Notes: generated by a model from the letters alone, not told the origin. Counted from the first letter of the stretch, positions 15,947-26,513 are shown. The stretch: DNA of 64,000 nucleotides from Mesohalobacter salilacus (GCA_003931895.1 RRZV01000032.1:1-64000); one strand, 5' to 3'. Numbers and translations: made by a program.

Positions 15947-17353
15947 ATGGATTACCGAATAGAAAAAGATACAATAGGTGAAGTTAAAGTTCCTAAAGAT
16001 AAGCTCTGGGGTGCACAAACAGAGCGTTCGCGTAACAATTTTAAAATTGGCCCTCAAGCTTCAATGCCTTTGGATATTGTTTATGGTTTTGCATATCTCA
16101 AAAAAGCTGCGGCTTATACTAATGCAGAATTAGGTGTTTTAAGTGAAGACAAAAGAGACTTAATTGCTCAAGTTTGCGATGAAATTCTAGACGGTCAACA
16201 CGATGACCAATTCCCATTGGTGATATGGCAGACTGGTTCAGGCACCCAAAGCAATATGAATGTCAACGAAGTTGTAGCTAATCGCGCTCATATCATTGCA
16301 GGAAAAACACTTGGTGAAGGTGAAAAAACCTTACAGCCCAATGACGATGTCAATAAATCTCAATCGTCTAACGATACGTTTCCTACTGGAATGCATATTG
16401 CGATTTATAAAAAAATTATTGAAAATACCATTCCAGGTGTTCAACATCTTAGAAATGTACTGGACGAAAAAGCAAAAGCTTTAAAACACGTCGTTAAAAT
16501 AGGTAGAACCCATTTTATGGATGCTACACCTTTAACTTTAGGCCAAGAGTTTAGCGGTTATGTCGCTCAATTAGATTTCGGGTTAAAAGCGCTTAAAAAC
16601 ACACTACCACATCTTCAAGAGTTGGCTCTTGGTGGCACCGCCGTCGGCACAGGATTAAATACACCGGATGGATACGACGTCAAAGTTGCAGAATACATTT
16701 CAAAATTTACAGGCTTTAAATTTAAAACCGCACAAAATAAATTTGAAGCTCTTGCAGCTCATGATGCTTTAGTAGAAACGCATGGCGCTTTAAAACAATT
16801 GGCTGTCTCCTTGAATAAAATCGGCAATGATATTAGAATGCTATCGTCTGGCCCTCGAAGCGGAATAGGTGAAATTAATATTCCTGCCAACGAACCTGGA
16901 TCGTCTATTATGCCTGGAAAAGTCAATCCGACGCAGTGCGAAGCTTTAACCATGGTTAGTGCCCAAGTTATTGGTAATGACGCCGCAGTAAGTGTCGGTG
17001 GGATGCAAGGCCAATTTGAACTTAATGTCTTTAAACCAGTGATGGCAGCTAATTTGCTTCAAAGTGCTGAATTGATTGGCGATGCGTGTGTGTCTTTTGC
17101 AGATAACTGTGCAGCTGGCATTGAAGCTAACCAAGAACGTATTGACGAACTACTCAACAACAGTTTGATGTTGGTGACAGCACTAAACACAAAAATAGGC
17201 TATTACAAAGCTGCTGAAATTGCCAATAAAGCTCATGAAGACGGTACAACTTTAAAAGAAGCCGCCGTTAAACTTGGTCACTTAAGCGCAGAAGAGTTTG
17301 ATGAATGGGTTAAACCAGAAAACATGATTGGAGATTTAAACAAGACATTTTAG
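15947..17353 (+). CDS. fumC: Fumarate hydratase class II
   Basis: 468-aa iron-independent fumarase that interconverts fumarate and malate in the TCA cycle. Superfamily regions are all present: [14 protein letters not shown] (about 97-110), [19 protein letters not shown] (about 185-203), and the signature [11 protein letters not shown] (about 317-327) with the catalytic serine on the mobile loop. The C-terminal [12 protein letters not shown]-type segment is also typical of fumarase rather than aspartase. Its stop is 1 nt before the next gene, so they form an operon. Confidence 0.96.
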   Translation: MDYRIEKDTIGEVKVPKDKLWGAQTERSRNNFKIGPQASMPLDIVYGFAYLKKAAAYTNAELGVLSEDKRDLIAQVCDEILDGQHDDQFPLVIWQTGSGTQSNMNVNEVVANRAHIIAGKTLGEGEKTLQPNDDVNKSQSSNDTFPTGMHIAIYKKIIENTIPGVQHLRNVLDEKAKALKHVVKIGRTHFMDATPLTLGQEFSGYVAQLDFGLKALKNTLPHLQELALGGTAVGTGLNTPDGYDVKVAEYISKFTGFKFKTAQNKFEALAAHDALVETHGALKQLAVSLNKIGNDIRMLSSGPRSGIGEINIPANEPGSSIMPGKVNPTQCEALTMVSAQVIGNDAAVSVGGMQGQFELNVFKPVMAANLLQSAELIGDACVSFADNCAAGIEANQERIDELLNNSLMLVTALNTKIGYYKAAEIANKAHEDGTTLKEAAVKLGHLSAEEFDEWVKPENMIGDLNKTF

Positions 17354-17354
17354 A

Positions 17355-18269
17355 ATGAAAAATTATTTAATTCTTTTTACATTATCCGTGTTTTCTATTG
17401 GCATAATTTCATGTAAAAAAAGTAAACCTTCAAAACCTATGGCTTTAAAATCATATACATTCGACTTACAAGGCCATCGAGGAGCAAGAGGAATTTTGCC
17501 AGAAAACAGTCTTCAAGCTTTTCAAAAAGCGATAGATTTAGGGGTCAATACCTTAGAATTGGATGTTGTGGTGTCTAAAGATTCTTTAATTGTAGTTTCT
17601 CACGATCCTTACATGAATCCTAAGATTTGTTTGAATCCTCAAGGTCAAAAAATTTCGGATAAACCTGAGTTTAATCTCTATAAAATGACTTATGATGAGA
17701 TTCAATCTTTTGATTGTGGGAGTCAGCAACATTCAGGTTTTCCTAAACAAAAGACAATGACAACTTACAAGCCTTTATTATCAGAGGTCATTCAAATGAC
17801 TACAGATAATCTAAGGGAAAAAGGACGTCGGGTTTCACTTAATATCGAACTTAAATCTTCACCTGATACAGATCATGTTTATCATCCAAAACCTGATGTA
17901 TTTGTAGATTTAGTGATGAAAACAATAAAAAGTGAGTTGATTCCTTTAAATAAAATCAATATTCAGAGTTTTGATAAACGCATTATTCAATATGTTATTG
18001 ATCAATACCCGAGAATTTCTACAGCTTATTTGGTTGAAGAAGGCAATTTCTATGATAATTTAGAAGATCTAGGGCGAACACCTCAAATATACAGTCCAAT
18101 TTATACCAATGTAGATAGTCTTGACATAAAGCGCGCTCATGATAGTGGTGTGAAAGTCATTCCATGGACGGTTAATGAAATTTCAGACATGCAAAACTTA
18201 CTTGAACTTGGCGTTGACGGGATTATAACAGATTATCCTAACCGCGCTAAAGCTTTGCATAAATCTTAG
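17355..18269 (+). CDS. Glycerophosphodiester phosphodiesterase family lipoprotein
   Basis: 304 aa with a lipoprotein signal ending in GIISC. A TIM-barrel GDPD domain follows, with the catalytic HRGARGILPENS (about 39-50), the metal-binding TLELDVVVSKD (about 65-75) and SHDP. The C-terminal strand carries PWTVNE and GVDGIITDYP, typical of GDPD. It should hydrolyse glycerophosphodiesters from phospholipids in the periplasm to sn-glycerol-3-phosphate and an alcohol. It is the second gene after fumC, 1 nt apart, although the two have no obvious metabolic link. Confidence 0.92.
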   Translation: MKNYLILFTLSVFSIGIISCKKSKPSKPMALKSYTFDLQGHRGARGILPENSLQAFQKAIDLGVNTLELDVVVSKDSLIVVSHDPYMNPKICLNPQGQKISDKPEFNLYKMTYDEIQSFDCGSQQHSGFPKQKTMTTYKPLLSEVIQMTTDNLREKGRRVSLNIELKSSPDTDHVYHPKPDVFVDLVMKTIKSELIPLNKINIQSFDKRIIQYVIDQYPRISTAYLVEEGNFYDNLEDLGRTPQIYSPIYTNVDSLDIKRAHDSGVKVIPWTVNEISDMQNLLELGVDGIITDYPNRAKALHKS

Positions 18270-18275
18270 TTGATA

Positions 18276-20912
18276 TTAATTGTCGTTGTCTTTCTTTTTC
18301 TTCTTTTTTCCACCAAGCAAACCGCCAAGGACATTTTTTACAGTTTCTTCTACGTTGTTATTATTAGTAGATGTTGAGTCTGAAGCTTTGTCATCTTTAG
18401 AATTACCACCGAGTAAATTTGTGAGCTCTTCTCCAGCTTTTCCAATAAGCTCATCTTTTTGCTGCTCAATAATTTGATTGGTTAGATTAGAAATCGCTGA
18501 TTTCATATCAATATTGATATTAGGCTGTTTTATATTTCCACTTATATTAATAGGTAAATCCACCTTCATAGTATTCATTTCTGTATTGCTCAGTTTGGCT
18601 AATTGACCACCAATTTCATCTCCAAAATATTTGGCAGGTAACTTGAGATTTGCAGTGTAGTCCATGACATTATTTAAGCTGTGGCTTCCTTGTAAATTAA
18701 CGCCAATATCATCAATTTTAAAATTGACAGGATTTACATTAACGGCACCATTTTTAAACTGAAATGTAGTAACAACATCTTGTAATTTTAAATTATTGAA
18801 ATCAATTACATTCAGCTGACTGTTTAGCGAACTGGTAAGCGGCATTTGAGAAGGTTCAACTCTGGCTTGAATAATATTAGCTAAACCACTACCGCCTAAA
18901 GTTGATAGAATAGGAGATAAGCCCTTCGTCATATCACCTGCAAAATCAAATTCAGTAGTGAGTTTACCGACCAAAGATTTTAAAATGGGAGTAAAGCCTT
19001 TAAGCATTTCTACATCTTGCATTGATGAGGCGATATCAATGTTTTGTAGTTTTAGCTTCATGCCAAAAGTTGGCGTTTTAGACTTTGTGCTCACATTGCC
19101 ATCAACAAAAACTTGACCGCCAAATAAATCGGCTTGAATTTTATTAAGACTCGCTTTTTGGTCTTTTATAGTCAATTGACCTTTGGCATTTTTGAGGTTA
19201 TAATTATCATAAACCACTTCTTTGGCAGTAAAGTCTAAACTTAAATCTAATTGACTTGGAATTTTTATAGCTTCTTCTTCCGCTTTTTCATTTTCATTAG
19301 GTGTTTTGTTTTTTGAATCAGGAGATTTTGTGTCTTCTTCAGTTGAAGCTGTCATAAAATCGTTGACATTAAATCTATTTGAGCTGGCTTTGAATTGCCC
19401 TTTCAAATCTTCATCAGAAAACAAATAACCCATCAAATTTTTTAATTGTCCTTGAGCTTGTAGGTCAGTTTGACCTGTTTTCATTTTAAACTCAGATAAT
19501 TCGGCATTACCGCCTTTAAAATTAACCGAAGCTGTTTGAATTTCAAACGGATTAGCTAATTCGTCTGAGGCATACTTAAAATTACTTAATTGCAATTGGC
19601 CTTTGCTTTTTACATTTTGATATTGTTCTTTTTCAATGCTGTTCATATCAAAATGGGTTTCAAAATCTGCATTTAAAACACCATTTAAATCCAATTTGGC
19701 ATCAATAGGATAGGCTTGACTTAAGTTACTTAAATTAATTTTGCCCTTAGCAGCCATATCAACTTTCATATTTTCGGTTAAGTCTTTAAAGTTTGCAGAG
19801 CCTGAAAACCGATCTTGATCAATTTTAAAATCTATAGTATTGATATCTATTGAAGTATCTTCAACCAATCCAGATTCGTTTAAAAGTTTAAGATCTATAT
19901 TGATATTTTCAACTTTTTTTGGTAGGTCTTTATATTGAAATTCAGCATTTTGGCTACTTAAAGCAATATTAATCTTAGGAATATGTTTATCGTCAATCAC
20001 ACCATATAAACGCCCATCAAGATTAAATTCGCCTTGAGTGGACATACCGTCAAGATTTCCAGCGTATTCTTCAGGCACTAAAGCCAATAGGTTTTTAAAA
20101 TCAGAATTAGGTGTTGTAAAATTGATGTCTAACTCTTGGTTGTTGTCATTGACTTGCACAAAACCATCAAATTTTAATGGCAATTGATTGACCAAAGCTT
20201 TGTTGTCTTTAAACGTAAAACGCATTTGGTCTAAGTCCACGTCCACATCGGCATCTAAAACTATATTGTTTTGACTGAGGTAAGCCGTGCTGTCGTAAAC
20301 AAAAGAAACTTTTGAATCTGTATGTGTTGATAACACAAACGTGTTTTTAGAAAAATCGCCTTGTCCCGAGTGATTAAATTGTTCTAAAGTCAACTTCATG
20401 GCGTCAGCATCTTGATAAATAATTTTAGAATCTTTGATGTCGTAGGCGCTGAGCTCTAAACTAAAAGCTTCTTTTGGGTTAGAATTGTTTGTCGATTCAC
20501 CTGTTTTGGTTTCAGAGGCTTTTTGAATATCGTAATTGGCAACACCTTCTTTGTTGGTTTTGATGTTGACAACGGCTTTGTTAATTGAAATACCATCAAC
20601 TTTTAAATTACTTGTATCAAATATTTCGAACAAACCCATTTTCAATTCAAAATTTTGAGCATAAAACAAGGTGTCACCTTCAAAAGGCTTGTTGTTGATG
20701 ACGGAAATATTCTCTAAACCCACTTTAGCATTAGGAAAGTTGGATAATAAACTCAAGTTAAGCGCTGACCATTCCACTTGAGCGTTGACATTTTTGTTGA
20801 TGCTTTTTTTAATACTTTGCTCGATTTGGTCTTGAAATAAAAATGGGACAATTGCCAAGATTAAAATCAAAACAATTATAATGATACCAAATATTTTAAG
20901 TGCTTTTTTCAT
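18276..20912 (-). CDS. AsmA-like family envelope protein
   Basis: 878 aa. One N-terminal membrane helix (about 7-25) is followed by an AsmA-type N-terminal segment (VEWSALNLSLLSNFPNAKVGLENISV). A very long repetitive beta region follows, of the kind now thought to form hydrophobic-groove bridges that move phospholipids between membranes. The C-terminal AsmA_2-like part has residues such as FDFAGDMTKGLSP and a low-complexity Ser/Asn/Lys tail ending in KKKKKKDNDN. It is transcribed alone, convergent with the glycerophosphodiesterase gene (7 nt apart). Confidence 0.82.
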   Translation of the reverse strand: MKKALKIFGIIIIVLILILAIVPFLFQDQIEQSIKKSINKNVNAQVEWSALNLSLLSNFPNAKVGLENISVINNKPFEGDTLFYAQNFELKMGLFEIFDTSNLKVDGISINKAVVNIKTNKEGVANYDIQKASETKTGESTNNSNPKEAFSLELSAYDIKDSKIIYQDADAMKLTLEQFNHSGQGDFSKNTFVLSTHTDSKVSFVYDSTAYLSQNNIVLDADVDVDLDQMRFTFKDNKALVNQLPLKFDGFVQVNDNNQELDINFTTPNSDFKNLLALVPEEYAGNLDGMSTQGEFNLDGRLYGVIDDKHIPKINIALSSQNAEFQYKDLPKKVENINIDLKLLNESGLVEDTSIDINTIDFKIDQDRFSGSANFKDLTENMKVDMAAKGKINLSNLSQAYPIDAKLDLNGVLNADFETHFDMNSIEKEQYQNVKSKGQLQLSNFKYASDELANPFEIQTASVNFKGGNAELSEFKMKTGQTDLQAQGQLKNLMGYLFSDEDLKGQFKASSNRFNVNDFMTASTEEDTKSPDSKNKTPNENEKAEEEAIKIPSQLDLSLDFTAKEVVYDNYNLKNAKGQLTIKDQKASLNKIQADLFGGQVFVDGNVSTKSKTPTFGMKLKLQNIDIASSMQDVEMLKGFTPILKSLVGKLTTEFDFAGDMTKGLSPILSTLGGSGLANIIQARVEPSQMPLTSSLNSQLNVIDFNNLKLQDVVTTFQFKNGAVNVNPVNFKIDDIGVNLQGSHSLNNVMDYTANLKLPAKYFGDEIGGQLAKLSNTEMNTMKVDLPINISGNIKQPNINIDMKSAISNLTNQIIEQQKDELIGKAGEELTNLLGGNSKDDKASDSTSTNNNNVEETVKNVLGGLLGGKKKKKKDNDN

Positions 20913-20938
20913 AATTATAAGTTGAAAATTTCTTCCTA

Positions 20939-20990
20939 AAACCTCACAGGTTATAACTTGTCCGCCTTTGGCGGAAAACCTGTGAGGTTT
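20939..20990. repeat. Nested palindromic intergenic repeat
   Basis: Outer 14-bp inverted repeat (20939-20952 with 20977-20990, AACCTGTGAGGTTT arm) encloses a perfect smaller palindrome TCCGCC-TTT-GGCGGA (20961-20975). It is more GC-rich than the flanks. It lies in the 277-bp gap between the divergent AsmA and photolyase genes and looks like a dispersed Flavobacteriaceae intergenic repeat. The rest of the gap is A/T-rich with no feature I can support. Confidence 0.6.
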
Positions 20991-21189
20991 GATATTGTGA
21001 TGTTTTTATAAGTATTTAATTAAAGTTCTTTAAAAACTTAATACAAATATCGATGATTGAATTTTAAATTTTATTTATATGATGTTAATAGTCGGATAAA
21101 TATCTTCAAAACTTCATAAAAATTTACTTAATTACGCATAGGTTTAGAATAATGATTTTAATTAAAAATAAATTTATCAAAAAATATCA

Positions 21190-22725
21190 ATGAAAACCCT
21201 TCGATTTATACTTGGCGATCAATTGAATTACAAACACTCTTGGTTTGATCATATAGACGAAAATACCATTTTTTTTATAGCCGAAACGCTTGAAGAAACG
21301 GGTTATGTCAATCATCATATCCAAAAAATCATTGGATTTTTTATGAGTATGCGTTCCTTAGCTGATCATCTTAAAAATGAAGGTCATCAGGTTATCTATT
21401 ACAAAATTGATGACGATCAAAACCAACACAATCTTGAAGACAATTTAAACCAGATCATTACCAACGAAAACATACAAAAATTTGAATATCAATATCCTGA
21501 CGAATACCGTTTAGACCAAAAACTGAAAAATTTTTGCGATGAATTGAATATCGAGACTCAAGCATTTGATACGGAACATTTTTATACGAGTAGGGAAGAC
21601 GTGGCTGAATTTTTTAAAGGAAAAAAGACAATGGTAATGGAATATTTCTATCGCAATATGCGTAAAAAATACGACATTTTGATGGAAAGCGACAAACAAC
21701 CTGAAGGTGGTGATTGGAATTTTGATAAATCTAATCGTAAAGTATGGAAAGGGCAACACGAGATTCCTGAAGCTAAGACTTTCAGCCATGATGTCTCTGA
21801 AATTTATGAAGTGATTTGCAACAAAGACATAACATTTATTGGTCGAATACAACCCAAATCATTTGAATGGCCAATCAACCGAGAAGAGTGTTTAGAAGTT
21901 CTAAATTATTTCTGCAATCATCTATTGATTCATTTTGGCGATTACGAAGATGCCATGCATACCGAGCAAAAAATGCTGTTTCATTCGCGTTTATCCTTCG
22001 CCATGAACACCAAAATGCTATCGCCCAAAGAAATCATTAACAAAGCCATTGAAACCTATTACAACAGAAAAGATGAAATTGATATCTCTGAAATAGAAGG
22101 CTTTGTAAGACAAATTTTAGGTTGGCGGGAATATATGCGAGGGATTTATTGGAAAGAAATGCCCAAATATGAAAAATTAAATACCTTAGAAAACACCAAT
22201 AAACTCCCAGATTTTTACTGGACAGGCAAAACCAAAATGAATTGCATGAGTCATGCCATCAACCAAAGTCTTGACCATGCTTATGCGCACCACATTCAGC
22301 GCTTAATGATTACAGGAAATTTTGCTCTTTTGAATATGACCAATCCCGATGAGGTTGATGCTTGGTATCTCGGCGTTTATATGGATGCCATTCAGTGGGT
22401 TGAGTTGACTAATACCAGAGGTATGAGCCAATTTGCTGATGGCGGAATTGTCGCCACAAAACCTTATGTGTCTAGTGGAAGTTATATCAATAAAATGAGC
22501 AATTACTGTAAATCTTGCCATTACAAAGTCTCAAAAAAAGAAGGCGAAGATGCTTGTCCATTTAATAATCTATATTGGAATTTTTTACACAAAAAGAAGG
22601 CATATTTTAAAGACAACCCCAGAATGAATATGATGTTGAGTGTTTTAAATAAAATGAATAAAGACACCTTAGAATATCATATCAAAAGGGCAGAAGACAT
22701 CATTGAAAATCCAGAAAAATATTAA
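21190..22725 (+). CDS. FeS-type bacterial photolyase (FeS-BCP / PhrB-like 6-4 photolyase)
   Basis: 511 aa in the cryptochrome/photolyase superfamily, in the prokaryotic iron-sulfur clade. It opens with TLRFILGDQLNYKHSWF, typical of this clade. Four cysteines fit the 4Fe-4S ligands: C352 (MNCMSHA), C440 and C443 (YCKSC), and C456 (DACPFN). The FAD-binding helical domain includes FVRQILGWREYMRGIYW. Members repair UV-induced (6-4) photoproducts and carry a ribolumazine antenna; the antenna precursor is made by RibH, also encoded in this window at 62134-62640. It faces a Cry-DASH gene and shares a 4-bp stop-codon overlap with the DUF2452 gene. Confidence 0.93.
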   Translation: MKTLRFILGDQLNYKHSWFDHIDENTIFFIAETLEETGYVNHHIQKIIGFFMSMRSLADHLKNEGHQVIYYKIDDDQNQHNLEDNLNQIITNENIQKFEYQYPDEYRLDQKLKNFCDELNIETQAFDTEHFYTSREDVAEFFKGKKTMVMEYFYRNMRKKYDILMESDKQPEGGDWNFDKSNRKVWKGQHEIPEAKTFSHDVSEIYEVICNKDITFIGRIQPKSFEWPINREECLEVLNYFCNHLLIHFGDYEDAMHTEQKMLFHSRLSFAMNTKMLSPKEIINKAIETYYNRKDEIDISEIEGFVRQILGWREYMRGIYWKEMPKYEKLNTLENTNKLPDFYWTGKTKMNCMSHAINQSLDHAYAHHIQRLMITGNFALLNMTNPDEVDAWYLGVYMDAIQWVELTNTRGMSQFADGGIVATKPYVSSGSYINKMSNYCKSCHYKVSKKEGEDACPFNNLYWNFLHKKKAYFKDNPRMNMMLSVLNKMNKDTLEYHIKRAEDIIENPEKY

Positions 22726-23129
22726 TCGTTATCAACGCGTTCCCAGATTTTGTCATCATTAAGTTTAAAACTGCCTTTGTGTTTAAACGCACACTCGTCA
22801 GGATGAATGATAGACAAAAAACTTTGGTTGTTTTCTTTGAGATATAAGTGATAGGTTTGACCAACAATGGGTTCAAAACTAAATTCGGCGTTGTAAATCA
22901 GCTTGTTGTATTCATATTGTTGTATCAAATCATCGTAGGCCGATTTGAGTTTGTCGTATTCTGTTTTAATTTGATGATTGGCTTTATGGATATTAGTGTT
23001 TTTCCAACCTGTTAAATCATCTGAAGTGATTTTAGGGGCTGATGCATTAGTCGCATAGGGTAATAAACCAGCGTCATACTTTTCGTCTTCTTCGTTATAT
23101 ACAACTTGGTCTGGCTTTTTATCAGACAT
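22722..23129 (-). CDS. DUF2452 domain protein
   Basis: About 135 aa starting at the ATG at 23129 (MSDKKPDQVVYNEED); the longer frame would need a TTG. It is soluble, acidic and without signal, with a helical middle (HQIKTEYDKLKSAYDDLIQQYEY) and a C-terminal strand pattern (VGQTYHLYLKENN ... KIWERVDND) that I associate with DUF2452. Function unknown. Its 3' end overlaps the photolyase stop and it follows Cry-DASH by about 95 nt on the same strand, so it belongs to the photobiology neighbourhood. Confidence 0.75.
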   Translation of the reverse strand: MSDKKPDQVVYNEEDEKYDAGLLPYATNASAPKITSDDLTGWKNTNIHKANHQIKTEYDKLKSAYDDLIQQYEYNKLIYNAEFSFEPIVGQTYHLYLKENNQSFLSIIHPDECAFKHKGSFKLNDDKIWERVDND

Positions 23130-23223
23130 AATATAAAGTTTATTCAAATTTAAAAGAATTTATAGACACCATCTTTGAATGCTTAAAGTTTTAACCTGTT
23201 TTTAGGCTTGTTATGCGTTTGAT

Positions 23224-24531
23224 TTAAAATAATTTGTCTTGTAACCAAGTTCTTCGGTATTGTCCTGAGCTGTCGTAGCGTTTAGCTTGTAATTGAGTAT
23301 TAAATTTTCGGTCTCTGGGGTCATTACCAACACCAGAATTATACATCCAGTTGCCCCAATTGCTGTGCACATCATAGTCAATGAGCAAAGCTTCAAAATA
23401 AGCAGCACCAATACGCCAATCTTGTTTGAGGGTTTTAGACCAATAACTTGCTACATTTTGCCGCCCGCGGTTACTCATGAACCCCGTTTGTTTTAGCTCT
23501 ATCATGTTAGCGTTGACAAAGTCGTCTTTGGTTTTTCCTTCAGACCATGCTTTAAAAGCTGCTTTGTTGCGATGCCAGTCGTAATCTTTTTGAAGTATAC
23601 CGCCAATTTTAAAAATAGCATTGCCGTATTTTAAAGACACATATTTAAAATAATCTCGCCATATCAATTCAAAAATTAACCAATACGTATCTTGATTCTT
23701 TTTGACTTGCTTTTCAAATTGTTTGACTTGCCAATAAATTTGTTTAGGCGAAATACAACCATGCGCCAACCAACCTGAAAATTTTGAACTGTAGTCTTTG
23801 CCTAACAAACCATTACGCGTTTTTTTATAATATTTCAACTTTTCGGTTTCCCAAAAATAATAATTCAAACGTTGCCATGCAGCCGTTTCTCCGCCTTGAA
23901 ATGGAAATGCTGAGCGGACGTCTTTTTTAAATTCTGACAAATCTAAATCTGATAAACTCGGTGTGTAATCATCAAAATTTACAAAATTTTCTCTAATTTG
24001 GGGTTCAGGTTGTTCAATACATTTTCTGACCTGAATATTCTTTTGACATTGTTTTCTAAAATTGGTAAACACCTGTGGAATGATAGAATAATCATCAAAA
24101 GGAATATCTTCGGGATGGAATAAAAACTGCCCAAAATAACTTTTAAATTTAATTTCAGTAAAAGTTTGTTTCAACTCATTTTCTACTTTAACTTCTTCTG
24201 AAGTCCATTCTTTTTGATAGAAAACAGATTTGATTTCAAATTCATCAACAATTGATTTAAAGGCTTCAGTAGGGCTTTCTAAGGAAATTTTCAAACCTAT
24301 ATTTAAAGTTTCTAAATTAGATTTTAAATCTTCAACAGCTTCAATAATAAATTGAGCGCGAAAGGATTCTGTTTTTTTAACACCGTAAAAATAGTTATCA
24401 TATAATCTTGGCTCAAAGCAATACAAACCTATAACCGGAATGTCTGACTTTAAACCTTCTGCCATAGCTGGATTATCCTTTATTCTTAAATCGTTTCTGA
24501 ACCAAATGATATTTACTTGTTTCTTCTGCAT
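23224..24531 (-). CDS. Cryptochrome DASH / photolyase family protein
   Basis: 435 aa, the usual length for Cry-DASH. The N-terminal Rossmann-like domain starts with [18 protein letters not shown], a photolyase hallmark. The FAD-binding domain has [19 protein letters not shown] and [20 protein letters not shown] (about 340-359), the latter diagnostic of DASH. The C-terminal [20 protein letters not shown] also matches. DASH proteins bind FAD and MTHF and repair cyclobutane dimers, mainly in single-stranded DNA; a photoreceptor role is also possible. The start overlaps the end of the upstream DUF2256 gene, implying translational coupling. Confidence 0.93.
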   Translation of the reverse strand: MQKKQVNIIWFRNDLRIKDNPAMAEGLKSDIPVIGLYCFEPRLYDNYFYGVKKTESFRAQFIIEAVEDLKSNLETLNIGLKISLESPTEAFKSIVDEFEIKSVFYQKEWTSEEVKVENELKQTFTEIKFKSYFGQFLFHPEDIPFDDYSIIPQVFTNFRKQCQKNIQVRKCIEQPEPQIRENFVNFDDYTPSLSDLDLSEFKKDVRSAFPFQGGETAAWQRLNYYFWETEKLKYYKKTRNGLLGKDYSSKFSGWLAHGCISPKQIYWQVKQFEKQVKKNQDTYWLIFELIWRDYFKYVSLKYGNAIFKIGGILQKDYDWHRNKAAFKAWSEGKTKDDFVNANMIELKQTGFMSNRGRQNVASYWSKTLKQDWRIGAAYFEALLIDYDVHSNWGNWMYNSGVGNDPRDRKFNTQLQAKRYDSSGQYRRTWLQDKLF

Positions 24532-24647
24532 TTTTCGCTACAATATTTAACGTCTTTCCAATTATTTTTCCATTTTTTTCGCCAGGTGAATGGTTTTCCA
24601 CACACTTCACATATTTTTTCAGGCAGATTTACTTTTTGATGAGCCAT
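24513..24647 (-). CDS. DUF2256 family small zinc-binding protein
   Basis: 44-aa protein, read directly from the sequence. It starts [20 protein letters not shown] and ends [11 protein letters not shown]. Four cysteines (C13, C16, C36, C40) form a CxxC...CxxxC zinc ribbon, and the middle has [11 protein letters not shown], diagnostic of DUF2256. It overlaps the Cry-DASH start by about 19 nt. DUF2256 genes are often next to cryptochrome/photolyase genes, to my knowledge. Function unknown, perhaps RNA- or DNA-binding or assisting the photolyase. Confidence 0.88.
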   Translation of the reverse strand: MAHQKVNLPEKICEVCGKPFTWRKKWKNNWKDVKYCSEKCRRNK

Positions 24648-24660
24648 AATCTTAAAATTA

Positions 24661-25296
24661 TCACGACTTACTATTTAATTCTTTACCAACTTCAGCATAT
24701 TCAAATCGATTTAATATAGTTGCTTTAAAGTAAGCATCTGTGCCAATACAACCAACACTTTCGGATTTAGTTAAATCTACAAAACCGTCTAAATTTTGAA
24801 TGCCTTCATCAAAATAGATATCTGTTATTTTTCCAATAATCAGCCTGCAAGCATTTTCTTGTATTTTATACTCATTTTGATATTCACAGGCGATTTTGAT
24901 TGGTGAAGTTTTGACAAAAGGAGCTTTAAAATCGTCTAAAAATTCCTTTTCTAAATTCACAACCTCAAATTCAGAAATACTTTTTTCATATTTAGCTGAA
25001 GTTTGATGCGCTTGAGCTATCATTTTCGGATGAATATGGTTGATTGTAAACACATTAGTTTCAAAGATATTTTCATAAGTATGTCGCTCTACCGTTGTTG
25101 GTCTTAAGATAAATCCCAACAATGCTGGATGACTTCCTATGTGCATCACAGAATTAAAAATAGCCAAATTGGTCTGCCCGCTTTTTGAAATACTTCCAAT
25201 AAGATTTGCAGATTTTAAACCACCAATGGAATTGATGAGCTGAGCACGTTTTCGGCTTGGAAGTTCTTTAACAGAGTTATGGCTTAAATGCATCAT
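24661..25296 (-). CDS. Flavin reductase family protein (FMN-binding)
   Basis: 211-aa cytoplasmic protein with the split-barrel FMN-binding fold. It has [38 protein letters not shown] in pieces (about 29-67), and [16 protein letters not shown]. Members are NAD(P)H:flavin reductases or flavin-binding proteins. It lies 13 nt upstream of the DUF2256 and Cry-DASH genes on the same strand. Supplying reduced flavin to the flavin-dependent photolyases is a plausible role but is inferred only from position. The start is the first of two adjacent ATGs. Confidence 0.83.
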   Translation of the reverse strand: MMHLSHNSVKELPSRKRAQLINSIGGLKSANLIGSISKSGQTNLAIFNSVMHIGSHPALLGFILRPTTVERHTYENIFETNVFTINHIHPKMIAQAHQTSAKYEKSISEFEVVNLEKEFLDDFKAPFVKTSPIKIACEYQNEYKIQENACRLIIGKITDIYFDEGIQNLDGFVDLTKSESVGCIGTDAYFKATILNRFEYAEVGKELNSKS

Positions 25297-25437
25297 TCTC
25301 CAAAATTAAGGGTAATGCTAAGCTACAAGTGTTAAGAGATTGGGAAAATTTAATTTAAATCTATTGGAAATTCAATTTCATAGAATACCAGAGGATTTGT
25401 GGTAAATTAAAGTAGTTAATTGGTGAAAAAATAATCA

Positions 25438-26391
25438 CTATTTACGCCCAATCACTTTTTCCGCCTTTTCAACAATCGCTGCTGAATTCAAACCGTATTT
25501 TTCCATCAATTGTGCAGGCGTACCACTTTCGCCAAAAGTATCTTGTGTAGCGACAAACTCTTGTGGTGTTGGATGGTGCTGAGCTAAAGTTCGAGCAACA
25601 CTTTCGCCTAATCCACCAAGAAAATTGTGTTCTTCGGCTGTAACCATACATCCTGTTTTTTTGGCTGAAGTAACAATTGCCTCTTCATCTAAAGGTTTGA
25701 TGGTATGAATATTAATTACTTCTGCTGAAATACCCTTTTCATTAAGTGTTTTTGCAGCTTCTAAAGCTTCCCAGACCAAATGTCCTGTGGCAACAATAGT
25801 AACGTCTTTACCTTCTTGTAGTTTTACCGCTTTACCTATTTCAAAAGATTGATTTTCAGGTGTAAAATTGGCTACTTTTGGACGTCCAAATCTCAAATAA
25901 ACTGGTCCGTCATGATCAGCAATAGCTATGGTTGCTGCTTTGGTTTGGTTAAAATCGCAGGTGTTAATCACGGTCATACCTGGCAACATTTTCATCAAAC
26001 CCAAATCTTCTAATATTTGATGAGTAGCGCCGTCTTCTCCAAGGGTTAAACCTGCGTGAGAAGCACATATTTTCACATTCTTGCCAGAATAGGCAATGCT
26101 TTGACGGATTTGGTCATAAACACGACCTGTTGAAAAATTAGCAAATGTTCCTGTAAATGGAATTTTCCCACCAATAGTCATTCCTGCAGCAATCCCCATC
26201 ATATTGGCTTCGGCAATACCGATTTGAAAAAAGCGATCGGGATGTTGGTTCTTAAATGCATCCATTTTTAATGAGCCTGTCAAATCTGCACAAAGGGCTA
26301 CAACATCAGGATTGCTGTTTCCCAATTCTTCCAAGCCAGCACCAAAGCCAGAACGCGTATCTATATTTCCTGTATTTTCGTATGTTTTCAT
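25438..26391 (-). CDS. Transketolase, C-terminal subunit
   Basis: About 317 aa from the ATG at 26391 (MKTYENTGNIDTRSGFGAGL). An alternative ATG at 26412 adds seven residues and lies in the loop of a small hairpin (26405-26421). The protein holds the pyrimidine-binding and C-terminal transketolase domains, with GLTLGEDGATHQILEDLGLM (about 116-135) and the conserved Glu of IGIAEANMMGIAAGM. It works with the separately encoded N-terminal subunit just upstream to transfer two-carbon units in the pentose phosphate pathway. Two-gene transketolases are normal in many bacteria. Confidence 0.92.
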   Translation of the reverse strand: MKTYENTGNIDTRSGFGAGLEELGNSNPDVVALCADLTGSLKMDAFKNQHPDRFFQIGIAEANMMGIAAGMTIGGKIPFTGTFANFSTGRVYDQIRQSIAYSGKNVKICASHAGLTLGEDGATHQILEDLGLMKMLPGMTVINTCDFNQTKAATIAIADHDGPVYLRFGRPKVANFTPENQSFEIGKAVKLQEGKDVTIVATGHLVWEALEAAKTLNEKGISAEVINIHTIKPLDEEAIVTSAKKTGCMVTAEEHNFLGGLGESVARTLAQHHPTPQEFVATQDTFGESGTPAQLMEKYGLNSAAIVEKAEKVIGRK

Positions 26392-26513
26392 AGGCCTACC
26401 CAAACCCTTCATAAGGAAGGGCTTTTTAGTTTTAATTATTAATATTTAATTTTAACATTGCTAACTTTTTCTGAATTATATCTTACCTTTAGGGAAAGAT
26501 TTAGAATAAACTT

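Noticed and set aside
26405-26421. Hairpin CCCTTC-ATAAG-GAAGGG as a terminator between the transketolase genes
   Set aside because: On the minus strand it is not followed by a U-run; a T-run follows only on the plus strand where no gene ends. It overlaps an alternative ATG instead.
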